Below, piece after piece: positions 32,771-43,985 of a stretch of DNA of 64,000 nucleotides (position 1 is the first letter of the stretch; each line of letters opens with the position of its first letter). The notes beneath the pieces were generated by a model, which saw only the letters and a list, made by a program, of their open reading frames with translations, did not search any database and was not told where the DNA came from. Origin of the DNA: Steinernema hermaphroditum. Lineage: Eukaryota > Nematoda > Chromadorea > Rhabditida > Steinernematidae. Where the stretch lies: assembly GCA_030435675.1 (NCBI GenBank), contig JAUCMV010000006.1:248001-312000 (forward strand). Direction: 5' to 3'. Position numbers and translations under genes: made by a program.

Positions 32771-35700
32771 ATGAGTGGATCCCTAACGGCCCTTTATGGT
32801 GGCGACTGCTGTGATCTGCTTATCAAAGAAATGGGAAGTTATCCAGTGATCTACAATCTCACACCCAATCGTTTACCGGGTACGGTAGATGGATTCGATG
32901 CAGAGAAAAGAGCAGCGTGGAATGAAGTTATGACAAAGTTGAGAACCAAGTTCCCGGGAGGTAAGACATAACCGGACAATTGGAGCAAAACGTCATAAAA
33001 CAATCAAAAAAAAGCTCTAAAAAACACATGCTTAAAAAATAAATAAAATCCTTTCCCCTTGTGCCATCAATTTTATGTGTACAGGTTTGTTCCCTTTTCT
33101 CAAAAGGAGAGGCACTTCGCAAAAGTGATTGACAAAACCGGATTCCTGTTTTTCGCCCTTGCTTTCCCACGGTTTGTCAACATCGCGTCGCCTGTCGATA
33201 AGTCATTGATTTGTTTAGCTGAATGAATTATACGAAATGCTGTAGCGTAATCAGTAAATGCACGTTTTAATACTACTGTGTTTTGTTGCATCAAAATTCG
33301 TCAGTTCGAGGGCTGGTTTGTATACAAAGGACGCAAAAAGAGTATAAAAGATATACAAAAGCGTGCTCTCACAATCCGTTGTTTACTGCTGTCGCGCTTG
33401 TCGTCTAGTAACCGCGTTCTGTTATACAAGCGAACGTGACCGTGTGGCCTAATGGATAAGGCGTCGGACTTCGGATCCGAAGATTGCAGGTTCGAGTCCT
33501 GTCACGGTCGAAATTTTTTTTTTTTTCCGAAAATTTATTTCGTTTGTTTTTTCTTTTACGGGCACTTTATTCACTCGATGAAGTAACGCTAGGGAAGATT
33601 TTTCGCTTACAGCAATGCAACTGAGCTTGCTTAGTGCGTACAGCGCTTGAAGGCCTACTATGATTTCGTATAATTGCTTTGAGTATGCGTAATGACCGAC
33701 GGTGATAAGATAACTCACTGTCGGCCGAATATCTCAATTAGGATGTGTTCACCCGTTAATTTCAATGTGTTTTTATGAGCACAAGTCATAATTCGTAAGT
33801 GAAAGTCATAAATCAATTTCCATTCATGCTAAAATTGATTTTGCCTTTAACAAAACGCATATTTCCTTCAGTTCCCGACAATGTCGCTTTGAAAGCTTGG
33901 CGCGCCATTCGTCAGAAGTACAACACACGCGGTTGTCCAAAGAAATACGTCGGGAAAATACCTTATCTGGAAAAGCCGAAGTTTCCACAAGAAGAGATAC
34001 CTCAGTGGTGGCGACATCTCCCACCCATGTCTTCAGATCCTGAGCATCAAGTTGTTGGCCCGCCCAATCCACAAGCTGATCCTATGATCCAACTCCACAG
34101 AGTTGAGAGCAATCTATCAAATCAGGATACAACGTCCACGGCCTCAACTGAACCGATAGAAAATATGCTCCCTGTAGAAGAAGAGTGGCAGCATGATCTG
34201 TTTGACCAGAATGACTTTTTGGAGCCTGAGCAAGCAGTCGATCAGTTTTACTCACCTGAAGAGCCTCAGGATTACTTGCCCATTGAGACTTCAAAGATCC
34301 CGGCAACTTGCGCCAGTAAGCAGAAAAGTGGCATGGATATGTTTAGGGATGCTCATGGCCAGGCTGCTGTCGAAGCCTTAGTGGAAACTATCGGAACAGA
34401 ATTCGAGTTCTATAATCTAAGCTTGAGCCATTTTACGAAGCCGGCTGAACTTCGGCCTAGTGAAAGAGACGCGTGGGCCAGAATCATGGAACGATTCAGA
34501 GCCAAGGGATTCAACGGTCGGTTCACAAGCGAGTTCATCGTTGTAAAGTGGTGCATTTAGTCGATGACAAGGAGGCGTTCCTAGCCTGGAAACCGATTCG
34601 AAAATACTATTTCTCCACGAGCTGCCGAAAGGGATGGGAAGGGGCGATCGACTATCTGAACGCTTTGCGACCTGAAGGGTCGGGACTGTCGAATTCCTTT
34701 CGTGAAGAGGAGAGCGGCGCAAGTATACTTCAACCCGATCACGAAGAGATTTACGAAATGCCGACGGAATCCGCGGCTGAAAATGATGAAGTTCCGCGAA
34801 AGAAAAAAAGAGTGGTGAGTGAAACGGAGCAAAACAGCCATTATTTTTTAGACATTTGATGGCATCCAAGATCAAAAGAGCGATTCGCTTATGCTGAAAT
34901 ACGGACAAGAAGCCTGTAACCTGATGATTGAAGAGGCAGGAAAGCATGTGGCATTCTATAAGAAGTCTCTCAGTGCAAAATCTCAAATCTCCGATTTAAC
35001 CGGTGCGGAGCTCGATGGCTGGAATGGCATAATGAACGCCATGACGGAATGCTTCCCAGGAAGTAGGTCTTCTCTCACTAGAGTCATTGTTACGAAAAAT
35101 CTTTTCAGTTTCTGAGGAAATAGTTTTCAAAGCGTGGCGCTGTCTTAGACGCTTCTACAGTACCTCGACATGCCCTAGGAAATATGCGGGAAAGATCGAT
35201 TACCTCAACGAAATGATTGAGAGAAGGCGATCGGGAACATCGGAAAACGCCACTGTCCGGAAACGTGCAGTTGTCCATCACCACCAACCTGCTCAAGAAG
35301 TAAAAGTTGAGGAAACTTGTTCAGCTTTGTCATCACCCAACTCCGTACTAAATAGCAAAAGACCAGCAGTGACAAACACCACTCAACCCAGAACGCCTCC
35401 AGTCCAGCATTCTTCACCTGACACTGAAACCCATGATCTTGGCACATCGAAGCGGTCTAACAAGTCTGCAGTTTCTTTTTTTGAAGACAAGTACGGAAAG
35501 GAGACCATGGAGCTGGTGATTGGCGAAATAGGAAAAGAACCAGACTTTTATCGGTGTCATCTGCACGGATGTAAGGGCAGAGAGGATATGGATAAACGCG
35601 TCAGAGATGGATGGGACAAAATTGTGGCAAATGTTTTGATGCAGTGTCCACAAGGTAAGGTTGATGGTCAATACATTCTCAGGTGACGGGAGTCGGAAAA

Positions 35701-36333
35701 CCAGAAAAGATCTGATGCAGTAACTTTCTTCGTTTTAGTAGACGAAGAGGACATCTTCAAAGCATGGGGTTCGATTCGTAAGAACTACTATAACGCAGCT
35801 GGTAAAGGAAATCGCTTCTTCGGCAAAATCGACTTCCTGAACAATATGGCTAAACAGCCTAGACGAAAACCAACACGACCTAAGAGCCAACCCCAAGCGG
35901 ATCAGCGACATATGATTGATAAACGGGCCCCTTCTCCGCCACCCGGTGGTCTGGATTACGTATCTAGCAGCACCGACTTCGCGCAATCCAGGGCGTCTTC
36001 AAGCGTAGAGTCTTTGCAAGTATCCAGGGCGCCGTCGTCGGCCAGCACAATACGACTAGATTCGCCAAGTGTCCTAGTCCAAGATCCAAATCAAGACAGG
36101 GAAATGCACGTTCCAATCATAATCCAGAACGGCAATCACAGCGATGATGACGCTTTTCGTAAGTCATAACAGCACAAGTCTTTAACCTAACCTTTACGAT
36201 TTCAGGTAGTATCATAGAGCACGCATGGATGCGCATTGGAGCTCTGGGAGATGGCGAGGAAGATCTGATCCAATTTCGGAAGGTCATCACTACAGCAATC
36301 AACAACACCTACAATGAATGGGACGACATGTGA
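32771..36333 (+). CDS. Four-MADF plus BESS-like protein (gene F)
   Basis: Seven exons, 32771-32960, 33872-34516, 34561-34814, 34852-35062, 35109-35654, 35739-36158 and 36206-36333, keep one frame and give 797 residues. MADF domains lie at about 7-100 (YGGDCCDLLIKEMGSYPVIY), 225-315 (GQAAVEALVETIGTEFEFY), 370-470 (YGQEACNLMIEEAGKHVAFY) and 555-655 (YGKETMELVIGEIGKEPDFY). Each is completed by the next exon, for example ALKAWRAIRQKY, AFLAWKPIRKYY, VFKAWRCLRRFY and IFKAWGSIRKNY. The BESS-like tail is at 756-797 (IIEHAWMRIGALGDGEEDL). The introns that split domains and precede the tail are phase 1; one linker intron is phase 0. The start at 32771 is the first ATG in frame. An open, linker-like frame upstream overlaps it out of frame, so the real N-terminus may be longer if a base is missing. 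The first intron (911 bases) contains a tRNA-Arg gene. Confidence 0.78.
33438..33510 (+). tRNA. tRNA-Arg (anticodon TCG), second copy
   Basis: Same 73-base cloverleaf as at 10382 with one A-to-G change in the variable loop. Anticodon loop CTTCGGA and B-box GGTTCGAGTCC are intact, and a long T run follows immediately as a polymerase III terminator. It lies in the first intron of gene F, in the same direction as the host gene. The flanking DNA does not match that of the other copy, apart from the T-rich end. Confidence 0.96.
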
Positions 36334-37450
36334 AGAGTTTTGATATCATGTGAATAGCTTTAATTCAACTTGATCTGCACGCTGTTATGCATCTATGACC
36401 ACACCGTTCCTTGGCCGGTGACTATTTCCTTATTTTCTTCAGTATAATATTTGGCAAAATAAATTATAAAAATCTGATTTTGTGTCTATCCAAAGTGATT
36501 GTCTTTTTGTAGGCAAGAATGGAATCGCGAGTAAGAAGTCATCTCCTAAGCAAAAGGAACAACAAATGGACGCGGTTGTATTTAAGAGTGGTGACGTATA
36601 TGTAGATCGATAAAACGGCCACATTTGTTTTTTTGTTTGTCTAGATGTTACTTGACACCTTGACACCATTGCCTGACTCACATTCCGAGGACACTGTTGG
36701 CTAAGCATATCGTTGTTAAGAAGGTTAACGTCTCTAGAGGAGGTGGGGATGTAGGAGCCGATCAATAAAATGACTGTAAATCGATTGAATGCTCCGGATA
36801 CCTTCGTACTTCACTTAAGTGCCAGATGACAACGTTAAAGATCGTAAGTAAGCCTGTGATATGTGTCTGGTGCCTATCTTGTTCCACTCAAATATTTAAA
36901 TGCTTCCAGCTTGAGCGCCTCGAGTGAAGAACGAATGGCTTCCGGTTTTCGCGCCGTGACCAAAGATATGAAATGTACAGTTAGTACGGCACTGTCATAC
37001 AACGTCATCTGTTATCAATAGCATTCATGCTACGATTCACCATAGACACATGCATACATGACCGACTTGTAAACCGCTGAGCCAGCAATCTTCAGAACAA
37101 CACTTGTATCCTGATGAGCTACTCTTTTGCAAGCTTCACCAGCAAAACGTTCTGCTAATACTGGCATGCAATTTCAATCGACTTTCCGAAATATTTGGGA
37201 CTGCTGTGCTCTGCTATCAATGAAAATCCATACGTGAATGCGCAATGGCTAAGTGAGACTGAACTTCCGAAATTTCCTATCCTATGTACATAGCTGGCGG
37301 GTGCTGTGAATACCCGTTTGTCAGCTGCCGTGTCGCCATGGTATCGGCTCGCGGAGTCGCCGAGCACCCTCTTCGCACATCGTTAGTGCGTCGTTAGTAA
37401 CGGGTCCTACCAAGGACGGTGTTTTAAGGTCGCGCGAGAAACAAGATTCC
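36334..37450. other. Intergenic DNA between genes F and G
   Basis: About 1.1 kb with no supported gene. It should hold the 3' end of gene F and the promoter of gene G. Open frames here lack protein-like composition. Confidence 0.4.
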
Positions 37451-40400
37451 ATGGATCGAGTGTTATGTTGCCATCTGTCAAGAGTGATGTATTCATTGCA
37501 GACAATGTCCAACGGGGAGTACATAGGAGCAACTCAAATTTTACGAAGGATTAGCGACTTTCCGGAGATTCAAGATCTTATGGATCGTATGTGCGAACGT
37601 ATGCTGGTGGCAATTGAGTATCGTCGTAATGTTGGATTGATGATGGGCGAGCTTGCGATATTCATTCGCAACGTTCAAGACGTTTTCGACGACGGTAGGT
37701 CCCTTTTAAAGTTTTTTTATACAATATAAAAAGCACAAACAATACAGCATACACCTAAGCAAAGTTGTCGGGTTCGGGGTTTCGGGTCGGTTTTTCGGGT
37801 TTTCGGGCCGGGTTTGGGTGTCGGTTTCGGGTTTTTGGGTCGGGTACCCGAAAGCTGTTTCGGGTTCGGTTTCGGGTACCCGGACAACTCTGCACCTAAG
37901 TCATTTAATAACAATGATTTAACCGTACATATAGAGTACTAACGTAAGCACGACGCGAATAGGGAGGGTCTTTTTAAACACTTCGTCATACGCAAAAAAC
38001 TCGCGTTTTTAGTTGACGAGGACGTCATGGAGATGGCGTGGGAGCGGTTTCAAGAGCAATGCTGGGATTTGGCCGAGCAAATTTTCCGTGCTGAAGAAGA
38101 GATAACACCCTACCGTTATTAACAACAGCGTTAAAGATCGAAAAATTGTACGCATATGAGTGTTACAGTCCTTTGCGATAGTCCAGTAAAGTTGATCTCG
38201 AAATAAAGTGAACGTAAACTAAACTAAAATACAAGTAGTCTAAAAAGTATGCATTCGACTACTTAAATATTAATTGATGTCGTCTAGAAGTCGGATCCTG
38301 ACACGATCGTATGACACCTTTCATGGCTGTAGCATTATTATTGCGGACAGCAACGAAACATCGAGTTCAAGAAGTTCATTTAATTTCATGTTCATTACAA
38401 ATGCTCATAAGTCTTATATAATACAAAGTGTTGCTCATGTTCCGAGTCATCCATTATCGTTCTTAACCTCAACGCCTCATTAAACATTTCAGTGCGCCTA
38501 GATGAGATACACGAGGCGTGGCAGCAGTTTCAAGAACGTTGTCTTCAGTATGGACAAAATAAGCGAACAACAAACATCACACGTATTCTAGCAACTTCGG
38601 ACGGGGCCATGTCTAGCGGAAAAGATAGTGTCGTGAAGCAGTCCCCCTCACTGAATTCCACTACAGTGAACTTTACACTTTATGATACCTCTGCGCCCAT
38701 AGAAAAGTTGCTGCAGAAAGACATGAAATTGGCAACATTAAGTCATTCCTCAACAATTGACATAATCGACGATATCGAAGTGGTGTACGACTCCAGAAAT
38801 TCAGGCGGGACATCAGAGGAGGAAGTTTCAACAATGTTGAGCTCTCCAAGCGAATATTCTCCGAGTGGGAATCACCCAGCAAATGTCTTAAGCGATTCAG
38901 TGACACCTGAGAAATTGAACATTTTACCATCATCTAATCAGGAAGAGCTGCCAGTGCCGTCTTCACTAAAACTCTTCACCGCTGCAGAGAGTATTTCACC
39001 GTCCATATCACACTTACCATCTACATGTATCTTACCTAATGGCAAAACGCTTGATCTAACTACGTTGATCAAAGTAAGTTTTTTTTTACCATAGCATACG
39101 CTTGTCTTGTATTCAGAGCAAAAGGCCAGAATCTTTGGATTCGGAATATGGAGAAGAAGCATGTCGTCAGCTTATAGCTGCGATTGGAAATTACCCCGTT
39201 TTATACGAAATATATCTTCACCAAGATACAAGACTCGAAGATTTACCGGACGAGGCTCGACAAGCTTTTGGACAAGTCACGAATACGTTACAAGAAGTGT
39301 TCACCGACAGTAAGTATTGGATTTTGTGAAACTATGGTAGCAGGCGCTGTAACAAAACTGTTGTGAAGTTTTTTACGTTCTTTAATTCCGGTGGATCGAG
39401 GCATAAAGATACGCATACATGTACGTTTCAGTGCCAGAAGACTTGGCTTACCGACGTTGGCGGAATCTTCGGCGCACTTATAATACAAAGAACTGTTCGA
39501 AAAAATATGCAGGACGGATCGACTATCTCAACAAGTACCTCCTTAGAAATAACGTCCCGTTGCTCCACCCTCCTCGGCCATGGGCATCGACCATAATCAC
39601 GCCTGCTCCTCCGCCAGTCGATATACGCCAACTAAAGAAAAAAGCCAAGAAACGTCGCATAGTCGTCCGCCATACGACTGACAGCAAGAAGCAACGCATA
39701 GACAACACCCCCGAAATGTTCGAAGCAAAATATAGTGCCGAGGCACTGTCAGCCCTTATCGACGAAATCGGCCATGATAAGGAGTTTTATTCCCATTGCG
39801 CGAGGAAATATCCAACGCCCGACACTCTTAATGACCGCCAGCGCGAACGCTGGGAGAATATTTTCCTTCAATTCAACAAAAAATTCCCAAATGGTGAGCG
39901 ATCGTATTTCAACTTTCCGTCCAAAAAATCGATGTTTCAGTTAATAAACAAGACGCTCTTTTCACATGGCGATCTATTAGACGTAACTACTTTAATGTAG
40001 CCGGACATGGAGGGATGTTTGCCGGAAAAATCCACTATCTAAATAGCATGAAAGAGTCTTACAGTCTCGATCCCTTAGAACAACTCATGTTGGAAGCGGC
40101 TGAAGAATCCGCCCCGATTAACCCTGATAGGGACGATGAACTTCTTCATAATCCTCAGTTATCTCACGGCCACGAGGCAGCCGACCCATGTAACGTACCT
40201 ATTCACGTTAGCGAAATCGACGACAAACAAGTGGACTCAAATTACCCTTCGGAGGCAATGTCAGATGCTACCAGCCGCCCACCTTTGCAGTGTTCAGCAC
40301 CGAATCAAAAACGTCCACTCAAAAATCCACTCAACGGCGCCCTTGCACCAGCCCAAACACCACGTTCCAAATACCGCAATCATCCTTTGCAAAAGGATCC

Positions 40401-40576
40401 AATCAGTAAGTTCATCAATATTTTTTAATTACTAAATATGGTTGTTTCCCTCAGGAAACTTGCTTAAGGACATCTGGAAGAACCTTGACAAGCAACCGAA
40501 ACCTGGAGAACGTCAAGATGAGCTGATAACAGGTATCGCAGTGTCTCTCGTAAGGTTTATGTTTGCTAATCTGTGA
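37451..40576 (+). CDS. Three-MADF plus BESS-like protein (gene G), long form
   Basis: Exons 37451-37694, 38493-39073, 39117-39309, 39432-39893, 39941-40405 and 40455-40576 keep one frame and give 688 residues. MADF 1 (about 20-105) is divergent: its second half is EIHEAWQQFQERCL. MADF 2 (about 285-375) has YGEEACRQLIAAIGNYPVLY then LAYRRWRNLRRTYNTKNC. MADF 3 (about 430-530) has YSAEALSALIDEIGHDKEFY then ALFTWRSIRRNYFNVAG. The tail at 649-688 (NLLKDIWKNLDKQPKPGE) is BESS-like. Domain-splitting introns are phase 1. A second candidate ATG at 37505 would shorten the N-terminus. Between exons 1 and 2 lies another second-half exon (38013-38122) that would give a short form. Gene G follows gene F in the same direction. 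Confidence 0.75.
37766..37885. repeat. GGGTTTCGGGT-type low-complexity repeat
   Basis: Degenerate G/T-rich tract of GGGTTTCGGGT- and GGGTCGGT-like words with two GGGTACCCG palindromes. It lies in the first intron of gene G, just before the alternative exon. It looks like a decayed minisatellite; a G-quadruplex on this strand is conceivable because of the many GGG runs. Confidence 0.8.
38013..38122 (+). CDS. Alternative terminal exon of gene G (short form)
   Basis: After a TTTTTAG acceptor the frame reads MEMAWERFQEQCWDLAE and stops after 37 codons. It enters in phase 1, so it can join exon 1 (37451-37694) exactly as the exon at 38493 does. The two exons are recognisable duplicates: MAWERFQEQCW here against EAWQQFQERCL there. 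Joined to exon 1 it would give a protein of about 117 residues with one divergent MADF domain and no BESS-like tail. It is either an alternative last exon or a separate short gene; transcripts would decide. Confidence 0.55.
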
Positions 40577-41525
40577 AGATCTTATGAAAAAATACTATAT
40601 TGTTCAATTTCACATGCACTGTGTACCTACATATAATGTCCTTTTATTGTTGGCAATTGTTGTTCACGCATACAGGAAAATAAATGAGAAAAAACAATGG
40701 TGAAATATATTTCAATGTGCGTAAACGTATAAGCCATAGATGTTGAAGCTAAGCTATGTATATTGTATTTCGAAATTTGCATCACAGTTTTATAGATATT
40801 ACAGAAACGCGTTCCTTTCCCAGCTGTTAGTATGTAAAATAAGCTAATGCTTTGTTCGATATACCATATACCGTACAAGTCAACCCCAAGTCATGAGAAC
40901 TTGTCCAATAGAGTGTTTGATGATAGCTCGCAAATCACGAACATGGAGTGGTTGAGAAAGTAAACATGCAGAATCGGGCTGGGTACCGTACTTCGCAAGG
41001 ATTTCGAATGGAGTATTTTGAATGCATCAAGCTAATTTTCTAACATCCTGTCATCCTTTGAATGAATACTGCACTCGCAATAATGTGTCTGTTCGTACTA
41101 TGCTCAATTGGCATAAATTAAAATTGAAACATGACAGGTATGCTATGCTACAACAATTGGTCAATTTGTGAATCGAACCGCTGAACACAATTAATATGTG
41201 CTTAGACCACAAAATGATGGTTATGCCCACCGACCAAAATGACCAATGAAAGTGTTATGTCCATGTGGGAAGCAATTTTTTGGAAACAACAACGACCAAA
41301 GGGCCGAACAAACCGATCTCCACCGACACAGATCAAAGTCGTGCTGGTATCAAAACGGTCATAAATTATGAACTGGTCGAAGCTTGAATATCCTCGGTTT
41401 TAAGAAACGTGGCTTAGCTTGATGTATAGCTATTACTCTCACGTGCGTTGGTATTAAACATTATATGGCGAAATGAAAAACGATAGCATCGAATACAATT
41501 CGATGGATATTATCGTTTTCGACAA
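40577..41525. other. Intergenic DNA right of the MADF array
   Basis: AT-rich, with no supported gene. This is where the MADF array ends and the gene-poor region with the small secreted protein genes begins. Confidence 0.4.
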
Positions 41526-41777
41526 AGGTTAATCTCCAACATTTATGCTATATCACGTTAATATATTTCTTTTGTCCGATCAGAGATTCCGAAGCCGCTC
41601 CGCCTAAGCTGCTTCTATTGTTTCAGGGTCCAATCCGTAACAATGGCTCCGGCAGTAATCCACTGTTTATTGAAAATTATGAATGTTTTTGTGAGTATCT
41701 CTTTCAGATCCCACCGCAAAGCCTCTTAGACCAAGGCGCCAAGTCTCCGCCCCGCTGAGAGGATCCCAAGAGCCGGC

Positions 41778-41795
41778 CACCTGAACGCTTATAAA
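41778..41795 (+). promoter_or_regulatory. CACCTG box and TATA box of secreted protein gene 1
   Basis: GGCCACCTGAACGCTTATAA: an E-box-type CACCTG at 41778 is followed by TATAAA at 41790, 49 bases before the ATG at 41839. Upstream are a CTCCGCCCC box and a GGATCCCA word, also present at the sister genes. The same arrangement in all four family members supports a real core promoter. Confidence 0.75.
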
Positions 41796-41838
41796 GGCGC
41801 CTCCTGGACACACGTTTCCAGCTTGCTAGTCAACATCC

Positions 41839-42180
41839 ATGTTACCCATCTACTCCTTCACTGTTCTCTCCTTGCTCTTCTCCTTTGTCGTCTGTTATCC
41901 GTCCCACCCCCACCGCCATCACAACAAACACCATGTCCAGCATCTGGTGCCCAAACCCATCGACATTGATCCCACGAAGATGAGCCGCGAAGAGGTGGAA
42001 AATCTTCACAAACAGCTTGGCGAGTATCTGGAGCGCACAGCCAACCTCGGGCTTGTTGCAAAAAAAGCCGACTACTCTGATCAGTACGAAAATGAGAGAA
42101 GACTGTACCGAAATGGGAAGAAAGTCGGTGACGTGTTCAGCATTGCCACCAACCTGGCCATGAACAATGATGTCAATTAA
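41839..42180 (+). CDS. Small secreted His-rich protein with PP-fold-like segment, copy 1
   Basis: Intronless, 113 residues. Residues 1-19 are a clear signal peptide (MLPIYSFTVLSLLFSFVVC). A His-rich stretch (HPHRHHNKHHVQHL) follows, then KPIDIDPTKMSREEVENLHK and LGEYLERTANLGL, a predicted amphipathic helix after a proline-containing segment. Basic pairs at AKK and NGKK could be prohormone cleavage sites, and the NGKK could give a C-terminal amide. The Pro-segment plus Y/LxxLxxYLxxxxxL helix recalls the PP-fold of neuropeptide Y/F, but the RxRF-amide ending is missing, so that link is only a hypothesis. Three paralogues lie in the window. Function unknown; secretion is well supported. Confidence 0.85.
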   Translation: MLPIYSFTVLSLLFSFVVCYPSHPHRHHNKHHVQHLVPKPIDIDPTKMSREEVENLHKQLGEYLERTANLGLVAKKADYSDQYENERRLYRNGKKVGDVFSIATNLAMNNDVN

Positions 42181-42687
42181 CCGAACTCGAGGTAACATTT
42201 GATTTTGTAAACCACCTTTCTGACACATCCGTTACAGATTCTTTATTCCGACGTTGTTTACATGGGTGAGAATAGGATGTTGAATAGCGGAAAATGCCAA
42301 CAACGATGTGGGGGCCGAAGACAAAGCGCTCGCCATGTGACTATTACGGGTCTTTGATGCGGATACTTCGTTGATTATATTTGTTTGTTAAACAGTTGTT
42401 GAAGAAAAGTACAAATGTTATATATTAGTCTAATGGAATGCAGTGATAAGCCTTTTACAGCAGTAAATATTCCAGATATTGGTCACAAATTCAGGTCGGC
42501 GATAGGTTAGCTTCCAGCTTAAATTAAACCGTTCTCGGTTCTTGTTAGGAAGCGATTATTGAGTTTTCGCACAGTGACAAGCATCACACATATTATTCAA
42601 AAGGTCAAGTTTATTACAAATAATATATGCATAACACAAGTCCTATTTACAGGAGATAGTAGCCGTAGTATTATTGTAGCCATTAAA

Positions 42688-42952
42688 TCACACCGACTGT
42701 CTAATATAGTTAACCAAAGTATCACGATTTTCCTTCGCTTCATCACCTAACGTCATCCAGCAAATCACACACATAAGGCAGAAAATGGCGATTAGCAGGA
42801 GAAGCGCTTTGCTGAATGTCGAACAACAACACATCGAGGAAGAGACTGTGCGGTTAGGGAACCCGTTCGGGGAAGTGCGAGGGCTTGACCCACTTCTTGG
42901 AGATGTTTTCGCCAGTCCGGTCCGAAATGACACAACCCGACACAGAAAAACG
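42688..42952 (-). CDS. Probable last exon of a single-pass membrane protein
   Basis: From a TTTAG acceptor at 42953 the frame runs to a stop at 42688-42690. It contains a Ser/Pro-rich stretch, a CCC cluster, then a strong transmembrane segment (ALLLLIAIFCLMCVICW) and a charged 25-residue tail ending IRQSV. An AATAAA signal lies 75 bases past the stop (42610-42615 on this strand), which supports a real 3' end. Upstream exons were not found. The opposite strand has an overlapping open frame (42785-43138), so the choice of strand is not certain. No family recognised. Confidence 0.45.
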
Positions 42953-43985
42953 CTAAAGGTGAGAGATTATGGTTGTTGCACAGGTTCAAAAACACTTGAT
43001 GATCTCAGAAGTAACCCGATGATATCACAGTATAAAGCACAAGAGCTAAGAGAAAGGAGAACGAGTACAAGAAGGAAAGGAAAAGATGACCAACATGACC
43101 AGTCAGTTGACCAATCACGGATCGCTGACCTTCAGTGACCTGTTCAATGGGAAAAATATAAATCTTTATTAGTTTTGTGTTCCGTGAAAATATATGAAAA
43201 GGAGTATCGGAAAAACGCACAAGGGAAACGACAGTTCGTTAGTTGTTTTCTGCATGTGCAGGGTAATAAGTTCGATACACGGAGGAGGAAATTCTGTATT
43301 CTTAATTTTCACAACCACTCCCTAGACATGTCCAGAATTATCTGAAAATGCGGTAATCTGCAAAATGGACTATTCGAAAAAAAAAAAAACAAAATGAACC
43401 ATCGTATTGGAAACGACAAGCGAACATCCTGTATCTATGGAAATATCACAGAAGTTTTGCGCTCGCTCGCTCGTTGTTTTCATTTTTCTCTATAAAACAA
43501 AGGCAACATAAGTAGCAGACTTTCTTCTTTCCGGCATCGATCCTTCCTGTAACCCTACGTGTAATACGAAAACTGATGGTAATCACATTAAATGTGCTAC
43601 CACAGTACCCATGCCAAATCGTTCCCGTAATCATCCCACCATGAATCAAAAAAATAAATTGCGAATCGCTGTGGGTGGGCCGTCGTTCTCGCATTTAATC
43701 GCAAAATGCGTGCGTCACTGGAGAGTAGCCATTAATCAGGAGAGTGCGATAAAACAGTGTCACGTAGGCTGTGACGAACGGTTCGCCGAATCAACGAACT
43801 CTGAACCGTACCAAATTAAAGATCAAAGTAACACTGAACGCTCAGTGTTATTCAAGCACATTGAATATCTAGAACTACAGTAGTATTCTGAAATAATTAC
43901 ATATCGGTTATCGCAATCTTTGTTTTCATTTTGTTTATCGTCAACTATGCAAACTGATGGGTAACAAGTCTGCCTGTGTTACATT
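42953..43985. other. Intergenic or unresolved DNA
   Basis: It may hold the upstream exons of the membrane protein at 42.7 kb, but none could be joined. A plus-strand open frame ending at 43138 contains the plausible sequence SNPMISQYKAQELRERR. A homopolymer A tract lies at about 43377. Confidence 0.35.

Larger units (their letters stand above)
41526..42180 (+). repeat. Duplicated promoter-plus-gene segment, copy 1
   Basis: About 650 bases nearly identical to 46637-47291. Similarity begins abruptly at AAGGTTAATCTCC and stops at the stop codon of the small secreted protein gene, so upstream regulatory DNA and coding sequence are shared but the 3' flanks are not. Confidence 0.9.
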
